Positions 54,497 through 63,495 of a stretch of DNA of 64,000 nt are shown in pieces (position 1 is the first letter of the stretch; the number at the start of each line of letters is the position of its first letter). Below the pieces are notes generated by a model. It did not search any database and was not told the origin of the DNA. It saw nothing but the letters and a program-made list of their open reading frames with translations. Made by a program: the position numbers and the translations under genes. This DNA is from Symbiodinium microadriaticum (lineage: Eukaryota > Sar > Dinophyceae > Suessiales > Symbiodiniaceae). The stretch spans positions 400,487 through 464,486 of the forward strand of contig LSRX01000348.1 in the NCBI GenBank assembly GCA_001939145.1. Direction: 5' to 3'.

Positions 54497-54751
54497 AAAA
54501 CGTCCTCGACTAGGTGTTTGGGATTTAAGGGGTTACGCGGTTTAGGGTTTGGGGGTTTAGGGCTTAGGGGTTTTAGGGTTTAGGGGTTTAGGGGTTAGTT
54601 AGGGATTTAGGGGTTCAGCGTTCTGTATTATCACAGGGATTCGCGGTGTTTCTAGAGGTTCTGACTCCAACAAACGTGGAAGCATTTTGAACAACCGATG
54701 GATCAGCCCGATGTAACCAGTCAGGCCATGTCGGAAACCCTAATGTCGGGC

Positions 54752-54841
54752 ATGGTTGCCATGGAGTTTCATCATATCTTCGGCAAAGTGGGGCTCATGT
54801 CGTCGGTCATCACCAGACGCGACATTCGACTTCACGTAATC
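54752..54841 (-). CDS. Exon candidate, 30 codons
   Basis: The acceptor is TGGCATTTCAG|GATTAC, close to consensus, and the donor CAT|GCCCGA (GC type), phase 0. The peptide starts DYVKSNVASGDDRRHEPHFA and ends EDMMKLHGNH. A plus-strand ORF (54698-54955) overlaps; it may be the shadow. Confidence 0.6.
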
Positions 54842-55026
54842 CTGAAATGCCAAAGCTCTAATCCCTCTTCTTTACTGGCTAGATTGAGGCCCAAGAGAAT
54901 GAACCCTTCAACCCGGGACACCAAAGCCCTGAAAATCATCAGCCATGTAATTTAAGGTGGTAGAAACTTTAGGCCTTATAAACCCTAATCTACGGCCTCA
55001 ACGATTACGAGTTAACACTATCCCTT

Positions 55027-55089
55027 GGGGCCCCTTTCTATAAGATTATGCCCAAAAGCCCCATTCTAATCAATCATTAAGGCCCCTAC
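55027..55089. repeat. Family A element, right half
   Basis: GCCCCATTCTAATCAATCAT then TAAGGCCCCTACC matches the right arm. A family F segment (55128-55195, TCCCTTTTAAGAGAGCCAAA) follows and is also found at 1310-1378. Confidence 0.65.
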
Positions 55090-55224
55090 CTTCAGCCAAA
55101 TCCGACAAAGGGAGTTAGGACCAGGGAGGACCCTAGACCCTCTCAACAAGGTCCCTTTTAAGAGAGCCAAACGTATGGTTAAGAAGGGTCCCCTTTCCCA
55201 AAACCCCAAAACCTTAACCCCTAC

Positions 55225-55257
55225 AAAGGGCCGAGCCACCAGCTTCGTCTTGAGCTC
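55225..55257 (-). CDS. Exon candidate, 11 codons
   Basis: The acceptor is TTTGTCTGGAG|GAGCTC and the donor TTT|GTAGGGG, phase 0, encoding ELKTKLVARPF. It is in phase with both neighbours and carries telomere-like repeats on both sides. Confidence 0.6.
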
Positions 55258-55398
55258 CTCCAGACAAAAGCTTCCATCGCTTCAGGGTTTAGGGTTTAGG
55301 GTGCTTCGTTGTGGCTATGCTTTGGGAGGCTCTAGGATTGGGAGTTTCTTGTGGGTTCTAGTGTTCTGACGAATTTTTTCAATGAAAGGTTGAGGTGC

Positions 55399-55491
55399 CT
55401 CTGCTCGCGCAAGGAAGGACTGCATGAACCTATTGCGTGCGGCTTTGTTCGAAGTCCAGGGTGCTGCTGCGATTTTATCGGCTTGTTTGTC
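55399..55491 (-). CDS. Exon candidate, 31 codons
   Basis: The acceptor is GTTGTCTACAAG|GACAAA and the donor GAG|GCACCT (GC type), phase 0 at both ends. The peptide starts DKQADKIAAAPWTSNKAARN and ends RFMQSFLARAE. No telomere-like repeats lie close by. Confidence 0.7.
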
Positions 55492-55617
55492 CTTGTAGAC
55501 AACAGTACATGTGCTTCAGGCTCAAGGGCTTAATGATTTCGGGCTCGCGATTTTGATTTTGGGATTTTGAAGCTGAAGCATTTTTGGACTTGTGGGTTTC
55601 AATCAGCGATCCCTTGC

Positions 55618-55677
55618 CTCCAAGCTGGCAATCCCAGCGCGATTCATGCGCGCCGTGAGCACCCGCGCTCTCTTCTC
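55618..55677 (-). CDS. Exon candidate, 20 codons
   Basis: The acceptor is TGAAAGCTCAG|GAGAAG and the donor GAG|GCAAGG, the best GC donor in the window, phase 0. The peptide is EKRARVLTARMNRAGIASLE. A longer minus frame (55475-55870) overlaps but is less protein-like. Confidence 0.7.
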
Positions 55678-56114
55678 CTGAGCTTTCAATGTTCGATCCA
55701 CGATCGCCTCTTTTTACAACGGTCTCGTCCCATAAAGGAAGCATAATATCGACAAAGACACCGTTGCTGCAAAAGCTACGACAGCTAGGAAGTTTGTGCA
55801 TGCGCTCTTGCCCGGAGGCCGTAGGAAGGCAAAAACAAATCCTCGGTACGAAAAACACAGGGTTAAGCATTGTTGGCTCAAGGACGAAATCTTTTTCTTG
55901 CCTGCATGCGCCAGGTTGCTAGCGCAGCTTCTACATTCCCAACGGGTCGAAGTACCTTTTTCAGGACTTATTTAAAGACATCATAATAGGGAACCTTAAT
56001 AAGGTAGGTTATTTGGGGTCCAGGTATACTTTGGGCCCAAATATCTAGGTTATTAGGGGTTAGGGTCTACTAATGCTATTCCTTGGAGATTGGAAGCTCT
56101 GGTCAAGAGGCGAC

Positions 56115-56153
56115 CTCCTTCCCGCTCGTGTGCTTCTTCTGAGCTCTCAGCGC
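56115..56153 (-). CDS. Exon candidate, 13 codons
   Basis: The acceptor is GCTTCTCCCAAG|GCGCTG and the donor GAG|GTCGCC, phase 0, encoding ALRAQKKHTSGKE. A competing frame from GTCCCAG|G (ASKTVACFSQGAESSEEAHE) is also open. Confidence 0.5.
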
Positions 56154-56821
56154 CTTGGGAGAAGCATGCGACGGTTTTTGAGGCCCTGGGACCTTTACAC
56201 AGTTTAGGGTTTAGGGTAACTCTAAACCTTAAACCCTGAACCCTGAACCCTAACCCTCCCGTCTGAGTGGGATCTGTAAGGACGTCATGCAGGGCTACAT
56301 GACAAAAAATAGGATTTCACAGATCTCCAGGGCTTGGTACATCTATGGGAGTTAAGACGGTGGGTTCGATGGTTCGCGGCGTTCGGTATCTCTGGCTTGG
56401 GGTCTTAAGAAGCCAGATGATAGTCTGCTCACCGGATGCAGTTGTCCTCCGAAGTGTTTTAAGAGGGCTCGGGGTGTAGACTATACTACAAGTACAACAA
56501 GGAACCCTGCAGAATATACCACTATATTTTTCAGCCTTCTACGTTATCCCAAACTCCAAATCCAAAATCTGAAGGTGCAACACCGCGAACCTAACCCTTG
56601 ACCCTTATAAAGGGAACGCTCGTAGAGAAGCATAACAGGAACCCTAAACCCTAGCAGCTACTAAGAAACCCAAACCCGACGATCCTCAACCGATCCTTCG
56701 GCGAAGAGCTACGAAACTGGAAACATAGGGGCCTCACTACATTAGATGACGATTTCTATACTTAAGGGTTCCTTTAAAGGGTTCTATAAGGGCTACTACC
56801 AAAAGAGTGTAATTATTCAGC

Positions 56822-56974
56822 CTAGGGGCGTCAATAAATTAGAATACCGTCGTGGGGCTATAGTATTCTAAACATTGTAAGGAACCCCCAACATAGGTTT
56901 GGGGGTATATGTTGTATGATCATTATAATGAGGAGCCCTGGGGACAAAGATGGGTAATTATCAAGGCTCCTAGA
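56822..56974. repeat. Family A palindromic element, copy 9 (expanded)
   Basis: AGGGGCGTCAATAAATTAGA then ATACCG on the left and GGTAATTATCAAGGCTCC on the right. The middle contains a second, nested copy of the CATTATAATGAGGAGCCC core, so this copy looks like two elements fused. Confidence 0.6.
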
Positions 56975-57139
56975 TTAACCTGATGAAGTCACCAGCAGTG
57001 GGGCTAGGAGGCAACGAAACCAAACCCCCCCAAACTTGTCAGAAAACCCTATACTAAACCCTAAATTAAACCCTAAACCCTAAATTAAACCCTAAACCCT
57101 AAAACCCTAAAGCCCTAAAACCCTAAACCCATCCAAAGC

Positions 57140-57169
57140 ACCCAGCACGCCAAGGAAGAAGATCGCATC
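57140..57169 (-). CDS. Micro-exon candidate, 30 nt
   Basis: The acceptor is CGAGCTCAG|GATGCG and the donor GGT|GCTTTGG (GC type), phase 0, encoding DAIFFLGVLG. Another open reading through the island uses GT at 57137. CCCTAAA tract directly to the left. Confidence 0.4.
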
Positions 57170-57191
57170 CTGAGCTCGGCTGCAAGATCAA

Positions 57192-57330
57192 AAAGGGTCC
57201 TAGGTACTGTTATGGGGGATACTTCAGGGCTTAGGGTTTAGGGTTTAGAATTTAGGGTCCCCCAAATCATAGTAGTAATTCCTATTATAGAAACCCTACA
57301 TTATACTATATAGGTACTTAGGACCCTTTG
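57192..57330. repeat. Hairpin with TTTAGGG insert in the loop
   Basis: AAAGGGTCCTAGGTACT (57192-57208) pairs with AGGTACTTAGGACCCTTTG (57312-57330). The loop contains a short TTTAGGG tract at 57228-57257. Confidence 0.8.
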
Positions 57331-57357
57331 GGAACATCCAGTGCATTGCGGCTTCCG

Positions 57358-57598
57358 GGATCCCTGGCCTAGAACTTACCATTTGGGGCTTTTGGGGCCT
57401 TAGGGTTTATACATGGGCTTAAGGTTTACCAGGAAAGTTTAGGGTTTAGGGTTTGGGGGGATCCCTGGCCTAGGGCTTACCATTGGGGGCTTTTAGGGCT
57501 TTTAGGGCCTTAGGGTTGATACATGGGGTTAAGGTTTACCATTTGGGGCGTTCAGGGCCTTTTAGGGCCTTAGGGTTGATACATGGGCTTAAGGTTAT
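57358..57598. repeat. Three tandem units of about 75-95 bp
   Basis: Each has CTTACCATTTGGGGCTTTTG, GGCCTTAGGGTTGATACATG and GGCTTAAGGTTTACC; the first two also start GGGATCCCTGGCCTAG. Telomere-like motifs are embedded in the unit. Confidence 0.85.
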
Positions 57599-57617
57599 AA
57601 AACCCTAACCCGAAAAC

Positions 57618-57689
57618 ATCCGGGCAGCCACTTCGGCAGCATTGTGACGAAGAGCTGCGTGGTCACCGTCTGCTCTTCGGCCGGGAGCC
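57618..57689 (-). CDS. Exon candidate, 23 codons
   Basis: The acceptor is GCCATAGAG|G, phase 2. The peptide starts APGRRADGDHAALRHNAAEV, with the donor AT|GTTTTCGGG or the earlier phase-0 GAA|GTGGCT. Its entry matches the phase-2 exit of 57862-57905. Confidence 0.55.
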
Positions 57690-57861
57690 CTCTATGGCCA
57701 TACCTCCGGCAGCAACGAAAAGGGGGTTTAGGGGTCTAGCGTTTTAGGGCCGTTTAGGGGTTTAGGAGTTTAGGGGTTCAGGGGTTTAGGTCGAAGGCCT
57801 CAACTGCTCTTCTATAGGGTTTAGGGTTTAGGGTTCAGGTTCAAAACAAGAATTAGAATGC

Positions 57862-57905
57862 TCCTCCGCAAGCTTGTCAAAGGAGGCGCGGCTTGGCTGA
57901 CAGCC
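57862..57905 (-). CDS. Exon candidate, 44 nt
   Basis: The acceptor is CCTTTTTGACAAG|GGCTGT, then GCQPSRASFDKLAE and a GC donor (GAGGA|GCATTC), phase 2, completing Glu at the junction with 57618-57689. The plus strand is also open here. Confidence 0.5.
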
Positions 57906-58399
57906 CTTGTCAAAAAGGAAGCTATGTGGTGTGCCGGGTCGTTTGACTGTGTCTCAAGGACTCAAGGGATGTGCCTGTCCGGAGGCTGGACTGAGGCCTG
58001 GGGGTTTTCTCATAGGAACCAACTCGAAGTCCACCACCACAATCCTAAACTCTAAACTGCCCTAAACACAACCACCACAACCCTGAACCCTAAACTGCCC
58101 TAAACCCTAAACCACCGCAACCCTAACCCTCACACCCTCAAGCCAAACTCTAAGAGCACTCGAACCTGAAAATCTACACCCGAACCCTAACCCTCCCGTA
58201 ACCTTTCTGGCCTTTTTTCGAGCCGTACCATATAACTGAAGGTATGCAACTTAAAATTGCCTGTCCGGAGTTGGCAATTATACGTGCAGGGTTTAGAGTC
58301 GAGTTTAATTTAAGGCAAGTTTAGGGCCCACATAAAACCCGACGGATCGTAACAGAAACGTAGTTTTAAAAAATGTCAGCCGCAGGGCATACGAATTGC

Positions 58400-58441
58400 G
58401 CGGCCGCACTGCTGGATGAAGCCACTGGGGGAAACGGGCAC
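58400..58441 (-). CDS. Possible exon, 14 codons
   Basis: The acceptor is ATTCTGAAG|GTGCCC. VPVSPSGFIQQCGR ends at CGC|GCAATT; a different frame ends at GTATGC (58393). All three frames are open, so only the acceptor is suggestive. Confidence 0.3.
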
Positions 58442-58502
58442 CTTCAGAATTTTTGGCACAAGGCCTACCACCGTGAGATCCAAAACTTCTTTTGTTCAGG
58501 GG

Positions 58503-58610
58503 GTTACCTATAGTCTCCATTGTAGTTCCTTTTTCGGGGTTACCTTTTAGGTTCCTTAATATAAAATTGGTTAAACTAAAAAATGGAACTACAATGGAGA
58601 CTGTAGGTAC
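58503..58610. repeat. Family C palindromic element, copy 6
   Basis: GTTACCTATAGTCTCCATTG then TAGTTCCTTTTT on the left; AAAAAATGGAACTACAATGG then AGACTGTAGGTAC on the right. The AATTGGTTAAAC centre matches copy 7. Confidence 0.85.
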
Positions 58611-58783
58611 AGCCAACGATAAAGGGGTCATAGGCTTTAGGGTTGCAGGTAGAACCAGGGAGAAGGCTTCAATATGACCAGAATTTCACTGCATTGTATA
58701 CGAAGATGCGGTCTAATCTATGGAAACCCTAAACCCTTTACACCCTAAAAGCCCTAAAAACCCTATAAGCCCTATAAGCCCTA

Positions 58784-58849
58784 AACGCATCCCTCGACCC
58801 TCTTACTCATCAGCCCCCCGCCCTCTGGGGTCTCTTAGGGTTGAGGGAT
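58784..58849. repeat. Hairpin, 15-bp arms
   Basis: GCATCCCTCGACCCT pairs with AGGGTTGAGGGATGC, one mismatch, across a C/G-rich loop. Confidence 0.8.
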
Positions 58850-59529
58850 GCTTAGGGTTTCCGGGTCTCCGCTGACTTCAGAGCGCTGTCATCCCTTCGC
58901 AACAGAAGGCTTCAACACCACCCTGGAACGGGAGACGACATGATGAACAGGGAGGGTAGAGCTATGTTATTACAAGGGCTGGTATGTAATTAGCATGGAT
59001 ACGAACCAGATCTCGAAGACGGCCTCCTGCTATGAATGTCCTTGTAGTTGCAATTTCTGCATCTTAACAAGATAAGGAACTGTTGTACGCGTTCAACTCC
59101 TGTCAACTACAAGCCCAAGACCCAGAGCCCCGTTTACCCTAAGCCACAAGCCCGAAGCCCCCTCTAAACTGGGGTCCCTTTGGGGGATCCTCTTTATAAG
59201 GGTGCCGTACTATATTGGGGCCCGAATTTAGAGCTAGCTAAACTCATTGTCAGCCGTAAAGGCCGACTTTCCTGTGTCGTAGCTGATAGGAAGTCGCAGA
59301 GGAGCCCCAAGCCAAGAGGGCTGCTGACCGGGGCACATCGGCAAGGAAAGTTCGACGGACACTCAGGAAGCTGACTCCTTCGGAGCCTGGGAAAGGCCGG
59401 GTTTTGGGGTCCACTTCAGGGCCCCGAGGCTGGAGGCTCGCGGGTTTAGGGCTTGTGGCTTCTTTGGGGTCAATAACAGCGGCGAGAATAATCATCACTA
59501 TAATAGTAGCCATAATAATAATGATATTT

Positions 59530-59690
59530 AATACTAGTAATTAATGATAATAATGGTAATAATACTAATGATCATCATAATAATAATAATGATACTACTA
59601 CTACTACTACTACTACTACTAATAATAATAATAATCATAATAATAATAACAATAACAATAACAATAACAATAATAATAATAATAACAAAG
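59530..59690. repeat. AAT/ACT/AAC triplet microsatellite
   Basis: About 160 bp of (AATAAT), (ACT)n and (AATAAC)n blocks. Confidence 0.95.
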
Positions 59691-59941
59691 TACTAATAAG
59701 GTTTTGGGGCCTGGGCTTCCCATCGAGCTTCCCTGGGGTGCTTTGTCCATTCTTCAGGGCTTCGATTTAGGGCGCTTTGTGCCGGTTTAGGGTTTAGGGC
59801 TTAGGGGTTTAGGGTTTAGGGTTGGTTTTTGTTGGCTTCCGGGAAGCTGTCTTACCAAGGTCGAAGACCGATTGGCCCCATTGAGAAAAAAACCTCGCAG
59901 AATCCGGAAGCCCTCGTCCCCCCAATCCTAACCCCTAAAGC

Positions 59942-59953
59942 CTTCCATGGTTC
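59942..59953 (-). CDS. 12-nt micro-exon candidate
   Basis: The acceptor is AATCCTGCGAAG|GAACC and the donor AAG|GCTTTAGGGG (GC type), encoding only EPWK. It was noticed because the usual CCCTAAA-left, TTTAGGG-right flanks close in to leave a 12-nt island. It fits in phase after exon 59990-60054. Size makes it speculative. Confidence 0.35.
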
Positions 59954-59989
59954 CTTCGCAGGATTTTGGGGTTTTAGGTTTGGGAATAC

Positions 59990-60054
59990 CCAGCCCTTGA
60001 CTCTCAAGAGGAAGCCTTCAAGACTTCTCTTCTTAATCTTCTTAAGGGTCTGAC
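59990..60054 (-). CDS. Exon candidate, basic helix, 21 codons
   Basis: The acceptor is GAAGCCCAAG|GT with two leading bases. The peptide starts QTLKKIKKRSLEGFLLRVKG, with the donor TGG|GTATTC, phase 0. Entry phase matches a GC exit from 60482-60521. Confidence 0.55.
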
Positions 60055-60481
60055 CTTGGGCTTCCCACCGTGATACTGTCTCTGAAGCACAAAAGGAACT
60101 GACTCATGGTTTAGGATTTAGGGTTGAGGGCTTCTCATCAAGGGCTTCAGGTTCTTGGCTTGGTCTCGGGGCTGCTTTGCGCAGGTAGAGAATCTGGGGT
60201 CCTAGAGCCCTACCCTGAATCTCCTAAAGGCCCTACGCGCTTGAACCTGAAGGCCTTGAGGACCTGTTGCGTCAACAACTCTGTGCAAGTCACCCAACTC
60301 CACGCCATAAACCCCAAAATTCGATGAATGCACTTGGGGACCGGCCCTGTATTATCCTCCTGCTTGTGCTGACACCCTCTTGAACCCACCTGTCTGTAGT
60401 TTGTCCTAGGAACTTTGTATTCGGTTGTAGCCTGAAGAAAGCCTCATGAAAACTGAACCCTAAACCCGAAAACTCCGATGC

Positions 60482-60521
60482 ATGGACAGGCTTTGACGTT
60501 AGAGCTCTGGGATCCGGCCGC
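60482..60521 (-). CDS. Exon candidate, 40 nt
   Basis: The acceptor is GTGTAGAG|GCGGCC, then AAGSQSSNVKACP and a GC donor (CCAT|GCATCG), phase 1, matching 59990-60054. The plus strand reads ALTLELWDPAASTL with its own AG|G, so strand is uncertain. Confidence 0.35.
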
Positions 60522-60847
60522 CTCTACACTGGGTTACCACGGTTTCGGGTATAGGGCATTCGGAAATTTGGGGGGCTTCGGGGGCTTGAGGGGCTCTACG
60601 ATTCTTGGGGCCTCAGTGGCTTTAGGAACTTTAGTGTTACTCGCCACCAACTTGACTAAAAAGGATCATCTCCTTGTTTCCTGTCTTTGCCACTCCTTGT
60701 CCCATCGGTGCGGCGTGCAGAGGCCGCATGACACCAGGAGAGGACCCCTCATCACCCTAGACCCTAAACCCTAAAACCCTGAACCCTAAACCCCTAACCC
60801 TAAACCCCAAAACCTAAACCCTAAACCCTAAGCCCTAAACCCTAAAC

Positions 60848-60891
60848 CCTCATCATGTGCTTCTTGACTGCAGCGACCGCATCGGCTTGCC
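60848..60891 (-). CDS. Exon candidate, 44 nt
   Basis: The acceptor is GAACTCCAG|GG with two leading bases, then QADAVAAVKKHMMR and the donor AGG|GTTTAGGG, so the intron opens directly with telomere-like repeat. Another frame just upstream (EDVESWQRKMAEVKNSR, GC donor) is equally protein-like and may be an alternative or adjacent exon. Confidence 0.5.
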
Positions 60892-61070
60892 CTGGAGTTC
60901 TTGACTTCCGCCATCTTGCGTTGCCAGGACTCTACGTCTTCTGGAGTATAATATACTACAGTGCTATATCTATCTCTAGGGATTATAAGGGACAAATTAC
61001 TACTATCGACTAAATTATTCAACAGCTTTAACCCGAAACCTCAACCCTTAACTCTAAACCCTAGGCCCAC

Positions 61071-61168
61071 ATATCAGTGGTCTTCGGGGCTTCCAAGCAG
61101 CATTGCATGGAGTCCGCCACCAAGACCCGGAAGACTTCGCCACGCAGGTTGGAGCAGTGGTTGAATTC
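61071..61168 (-). CDS. Exon candidate, 32 codons
   Basis: The acceptor is GCTGATTCCCAG|GAATTC. The peptide starts EFNHCSNLRGEVFRVLVADS and ends MQCCLEAPKTTD, with the donor AT|GTGGGC, phase 2. Strong protein character; CCCTAAA-like left flank and TTTAGGG right flank. Confidence 0.65.
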
Positions 61169-61269
61169 CTGGGAATCAGCGTTTCGGGGTTTAAGGTTTG
61201 GGGCTTCAGGGGCTCAGTTTGGTGCTTGGGGTTAGGGGTTGGGGTTTGTTGGTTCGGGGTTTAGGGTAT

Positions 61270-61536
61270 GCGGGCACGGTCCGGCCTACACATAATCGAA
61301 CACAGCTGCAAGTCATAACCCACAGTTCCACTACGCCCACCATGTGCCTAAGTGCTAACGCGTGTTCGGATTTTCGGACCCTGGGGGGCGAGGAGCATGG
61401 ACCCACAAAAGACATAGTGACAAACTTGAAAAGCCTCTCAATCATTCAGAATAGGATCGGGGCAGACATTATAGTGTACCACGGGGCTGTTGAGACCCTT
61501 GCAGACTTGCAGAGGGGACCCCTCCAGCACCTTTAG
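61270..61536 (+). CDS. Orphan plus-strand ORF remnant
   Basis: An open frame reads NLKSLSIIQNRIGADIIVYH then GAVETLADLQRG and stops at TAG near 61534. It sits in a repeat-poor stretch. The minus strand of the same DNA is also partly open (VLEGSPLQVCKGLNSPVVHY, after an AG|G). It may be a decayed mobile-element gene or a minus-strand exon; no family recognised. Confidence 0.25.
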   Translation, partial: AGTVRPTHNRTQLQVITHSSTTPTMCLSANACSDFRTLGGEEHGPTKDIVTNLKSLSIIQNRIGADIIVYHGAVETLADLQRGPLQHL

Positions 61537-61644
61537 CACTATGTACAGCAGAACGGGACCTGAAAAAGCTGGCCCGATCGGGCCGCTGAACACATGCAAA
61601 CCACGGTGGTCACCTTTACAGGGAGCCCCGTCGCCATCCCGTGA

Positions 61645-61734
61645 GTACCGATAGTCGCCATGGTAGTTCCCTTATAGGAACCTGCATATATTTGGTTAAA
61701 CCAAAAAAGTAACTACAAAGGAGACTACAGGCAG
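61645..61734. repeat. Family C palindromic element, copy 7
   Basis: GTACCGATAGTCGCCATGGT then AGTTCCCTTATAGG on the left; CAAAAAAGTAACTACAAAGG then AGACTACAGGCAG on the right, sharing the TTTGGTTAAACC centre with copy 6. Confidence 0.8.
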
Positions 61735-61849
61735 ATTCATGTAGGGACTGTCAAGGCGATAGTGTTTCTATATTCACCGACGGACTCCCAAATCTGCCAA
61801 ACTCGAATCCTAGCGCCGGGTCATGTCAAGCCAACACCAAGGAGACAGA

Positions 61850-61965
61850 GACAAAGAGAGACAGAACGAGAGATGGATAGATAGACAGACAGGCTGGGCG
61901 ACAGATATACAGACAGACAGTATATAGAAAGACAAACAGATAGATAGATAGATAGATAGATAGGC
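61850..61965. repeat. GACA/GATA microsatellite
   Basis: (GAGACAGA)n, (GACA)n and (GATA)n blocks. Confidence 0.95.
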
Positions 61966-62465
61966 GGAATGCGGAAGGGACAACAAAGACGAAGGGTTGC
62001 GTTGCCAAGCAGATGGCGCCGAAAGGCACCCCACACATCCACATGCTAACAAGTGAGCGTGTAATTAAGGATATGTGCGTCTGTCCGTCGACTTGCATCT
62101 AAGTATCCACAGGCCGCACCTATCATCAGGGGTCTTTACAGGGAAGCTCCCCCAGCAGTCCCTATAAAGTTGTAGTAGAAGATGCACCCCAAAATCCTTT
62201 CTAACCCTTAAGACCACAAAAGTAGACACGTGACAGAAAGCTCGTTGATCGTCGCCACGCTAAATGGCGGTTCTGCCTTGGCCGCCATGTGTTTCATCCT
62301 CGGTGGCATGGAGAGCAGAACTTAGCAAGTGTATCGGGCTTAAATCAAGCTGGGGCTTTAGAATAAGGGTTTTGAACGAAATTGTTTCCGGAATTATAAG
62401 GCTACCCGAAACCCTAAACCCTGAACCCTCAACCCTAGCCCTAAAGCCCTAAACCCTAAACTCAC

Positions 62466-62515
62466 TCCCCCTGAATCCATTTCAGTGCAGTTCCAAGCAT
62501 CAGCTCCAGCATGAC
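62466..62515 (-). CDS. Exon candidate, 50 nt
   Basis: The acceptor is CGCAGCTGAG|GTCATG, then VMLELMLGTALKWIQG and the donor GA|GTGAGTTTAGGG, the best GT consensus in the window, phase 2. Telomere-like repeat starts within the donor context. Confidence 0.65.
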
Positions 62516-62859
62516 CTCAGCTGCGGGCAGCTTAACGGACTTTCGGATGGAGGGCGTTCAACAAAGAGAGGTTGTATGTTGGGCTCTGTTTCAGGGCTTA
62601 TAAGGCTTACAGGCTTCGGAGTTTAGGGCTTATAAATTAGGGCTAAAGCTGGGTTTGCAGCAAGGATTGTGGGCTTCAAGATCAGGCAAAGATTCCTTGG
62701 GGTCCCTCTTCGACATTTTGTTGATATACTCTTAAGTTTTTGTTAAGGCTTAGGCTTTAGGTGTTAGGGTTTCGGGGTTTAGGGTTTAGGGGTTAGGGTC
62801 TCGCATGCACTCCCCCAAAAAAAAACCCTTGAAAACAAAAAGCCCAGGGGCCGTGTAAC

Positions 62860-62911
62860 CAGATGTTCTGGCAATCATGATCACAGCTTTCAGTGGCGAC
62901 GAAGCCACGGC
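62860..62911 (-). CDS. Exon candidate, 17 codons
   Basis: The acceptor is CGCAGAGCAG|GCCGTG. The peptide AVASSPLKAVIMIARTS runs to the donor CTG|GTTACA (phase 1) or an earlier GC (phase 0). A second frame (RGFVATESCDHDCQNI) is open. Confidence 0.45.
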
Positions 62912-63495
62912 CTGCTCTGCGATACCGCAAAACCCTAAACCCTAACCCTAACCCTACATGTTCTCTATTAGGGTGATTGCGGTTGTGGTTGTGGTTGCGG
63001 TTGTTGTGATTGTTGTTGTAGCTGCTGGTATTGCTATTGCTGCTTCTCTGCGGCTATTGTCAACAGTGTTCTTGTTGTTTTAGTCGTTGCGACCAACTCT
63101 TGTGCTTCTTATCACGGCCATTTTGTAAGAGTCCCGGAACAGAATGAACAGGAGTACGAGCCGAGCAGGATTTCAGGCGGATGAGTTCTCCCCATGGCTC
63201 TGATTGCTTACTGTTTCACAGCTTACAGAACGACTCAGGGGGGCCGAAAATGATGTTTGTCCCTGTAGGGCAGGGTCTGGCGGGCAAGATTCGCTTTTCA
63301 TGGTTTTTGAGTTTAGGGCCTTCGGTAAAGCGCCGTAGAATCCTTCAAAAGGCCCCTGCTTCCTCCTCGCGCTTTACAGAGATGCTTTGAGGGTTGCTTT
63401 ACGGGCCCCTTGTATAGGGCTCCCTTAAAAAAGGATCCTTCGTACGGCCCCCACGCCCACTTCGACCCTCTCCTCCCCTCCCCCGCTCTCCCTGC

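Noticed and set aside
54698-54955. Plus-strand gene starting MDQPDVTSQAM
   Set aside because: Overlaps a minus exon with a near-consensus acceptor; no plus-strand neighbours support it.
55475-55870. 131-codon minus ORF as a single exon
   Set aside because: A different minus frame inside it (55618-55677) has both splice sites and phase; the long ORF has a Ser/Asn/Gln-rich, non-descript translation.
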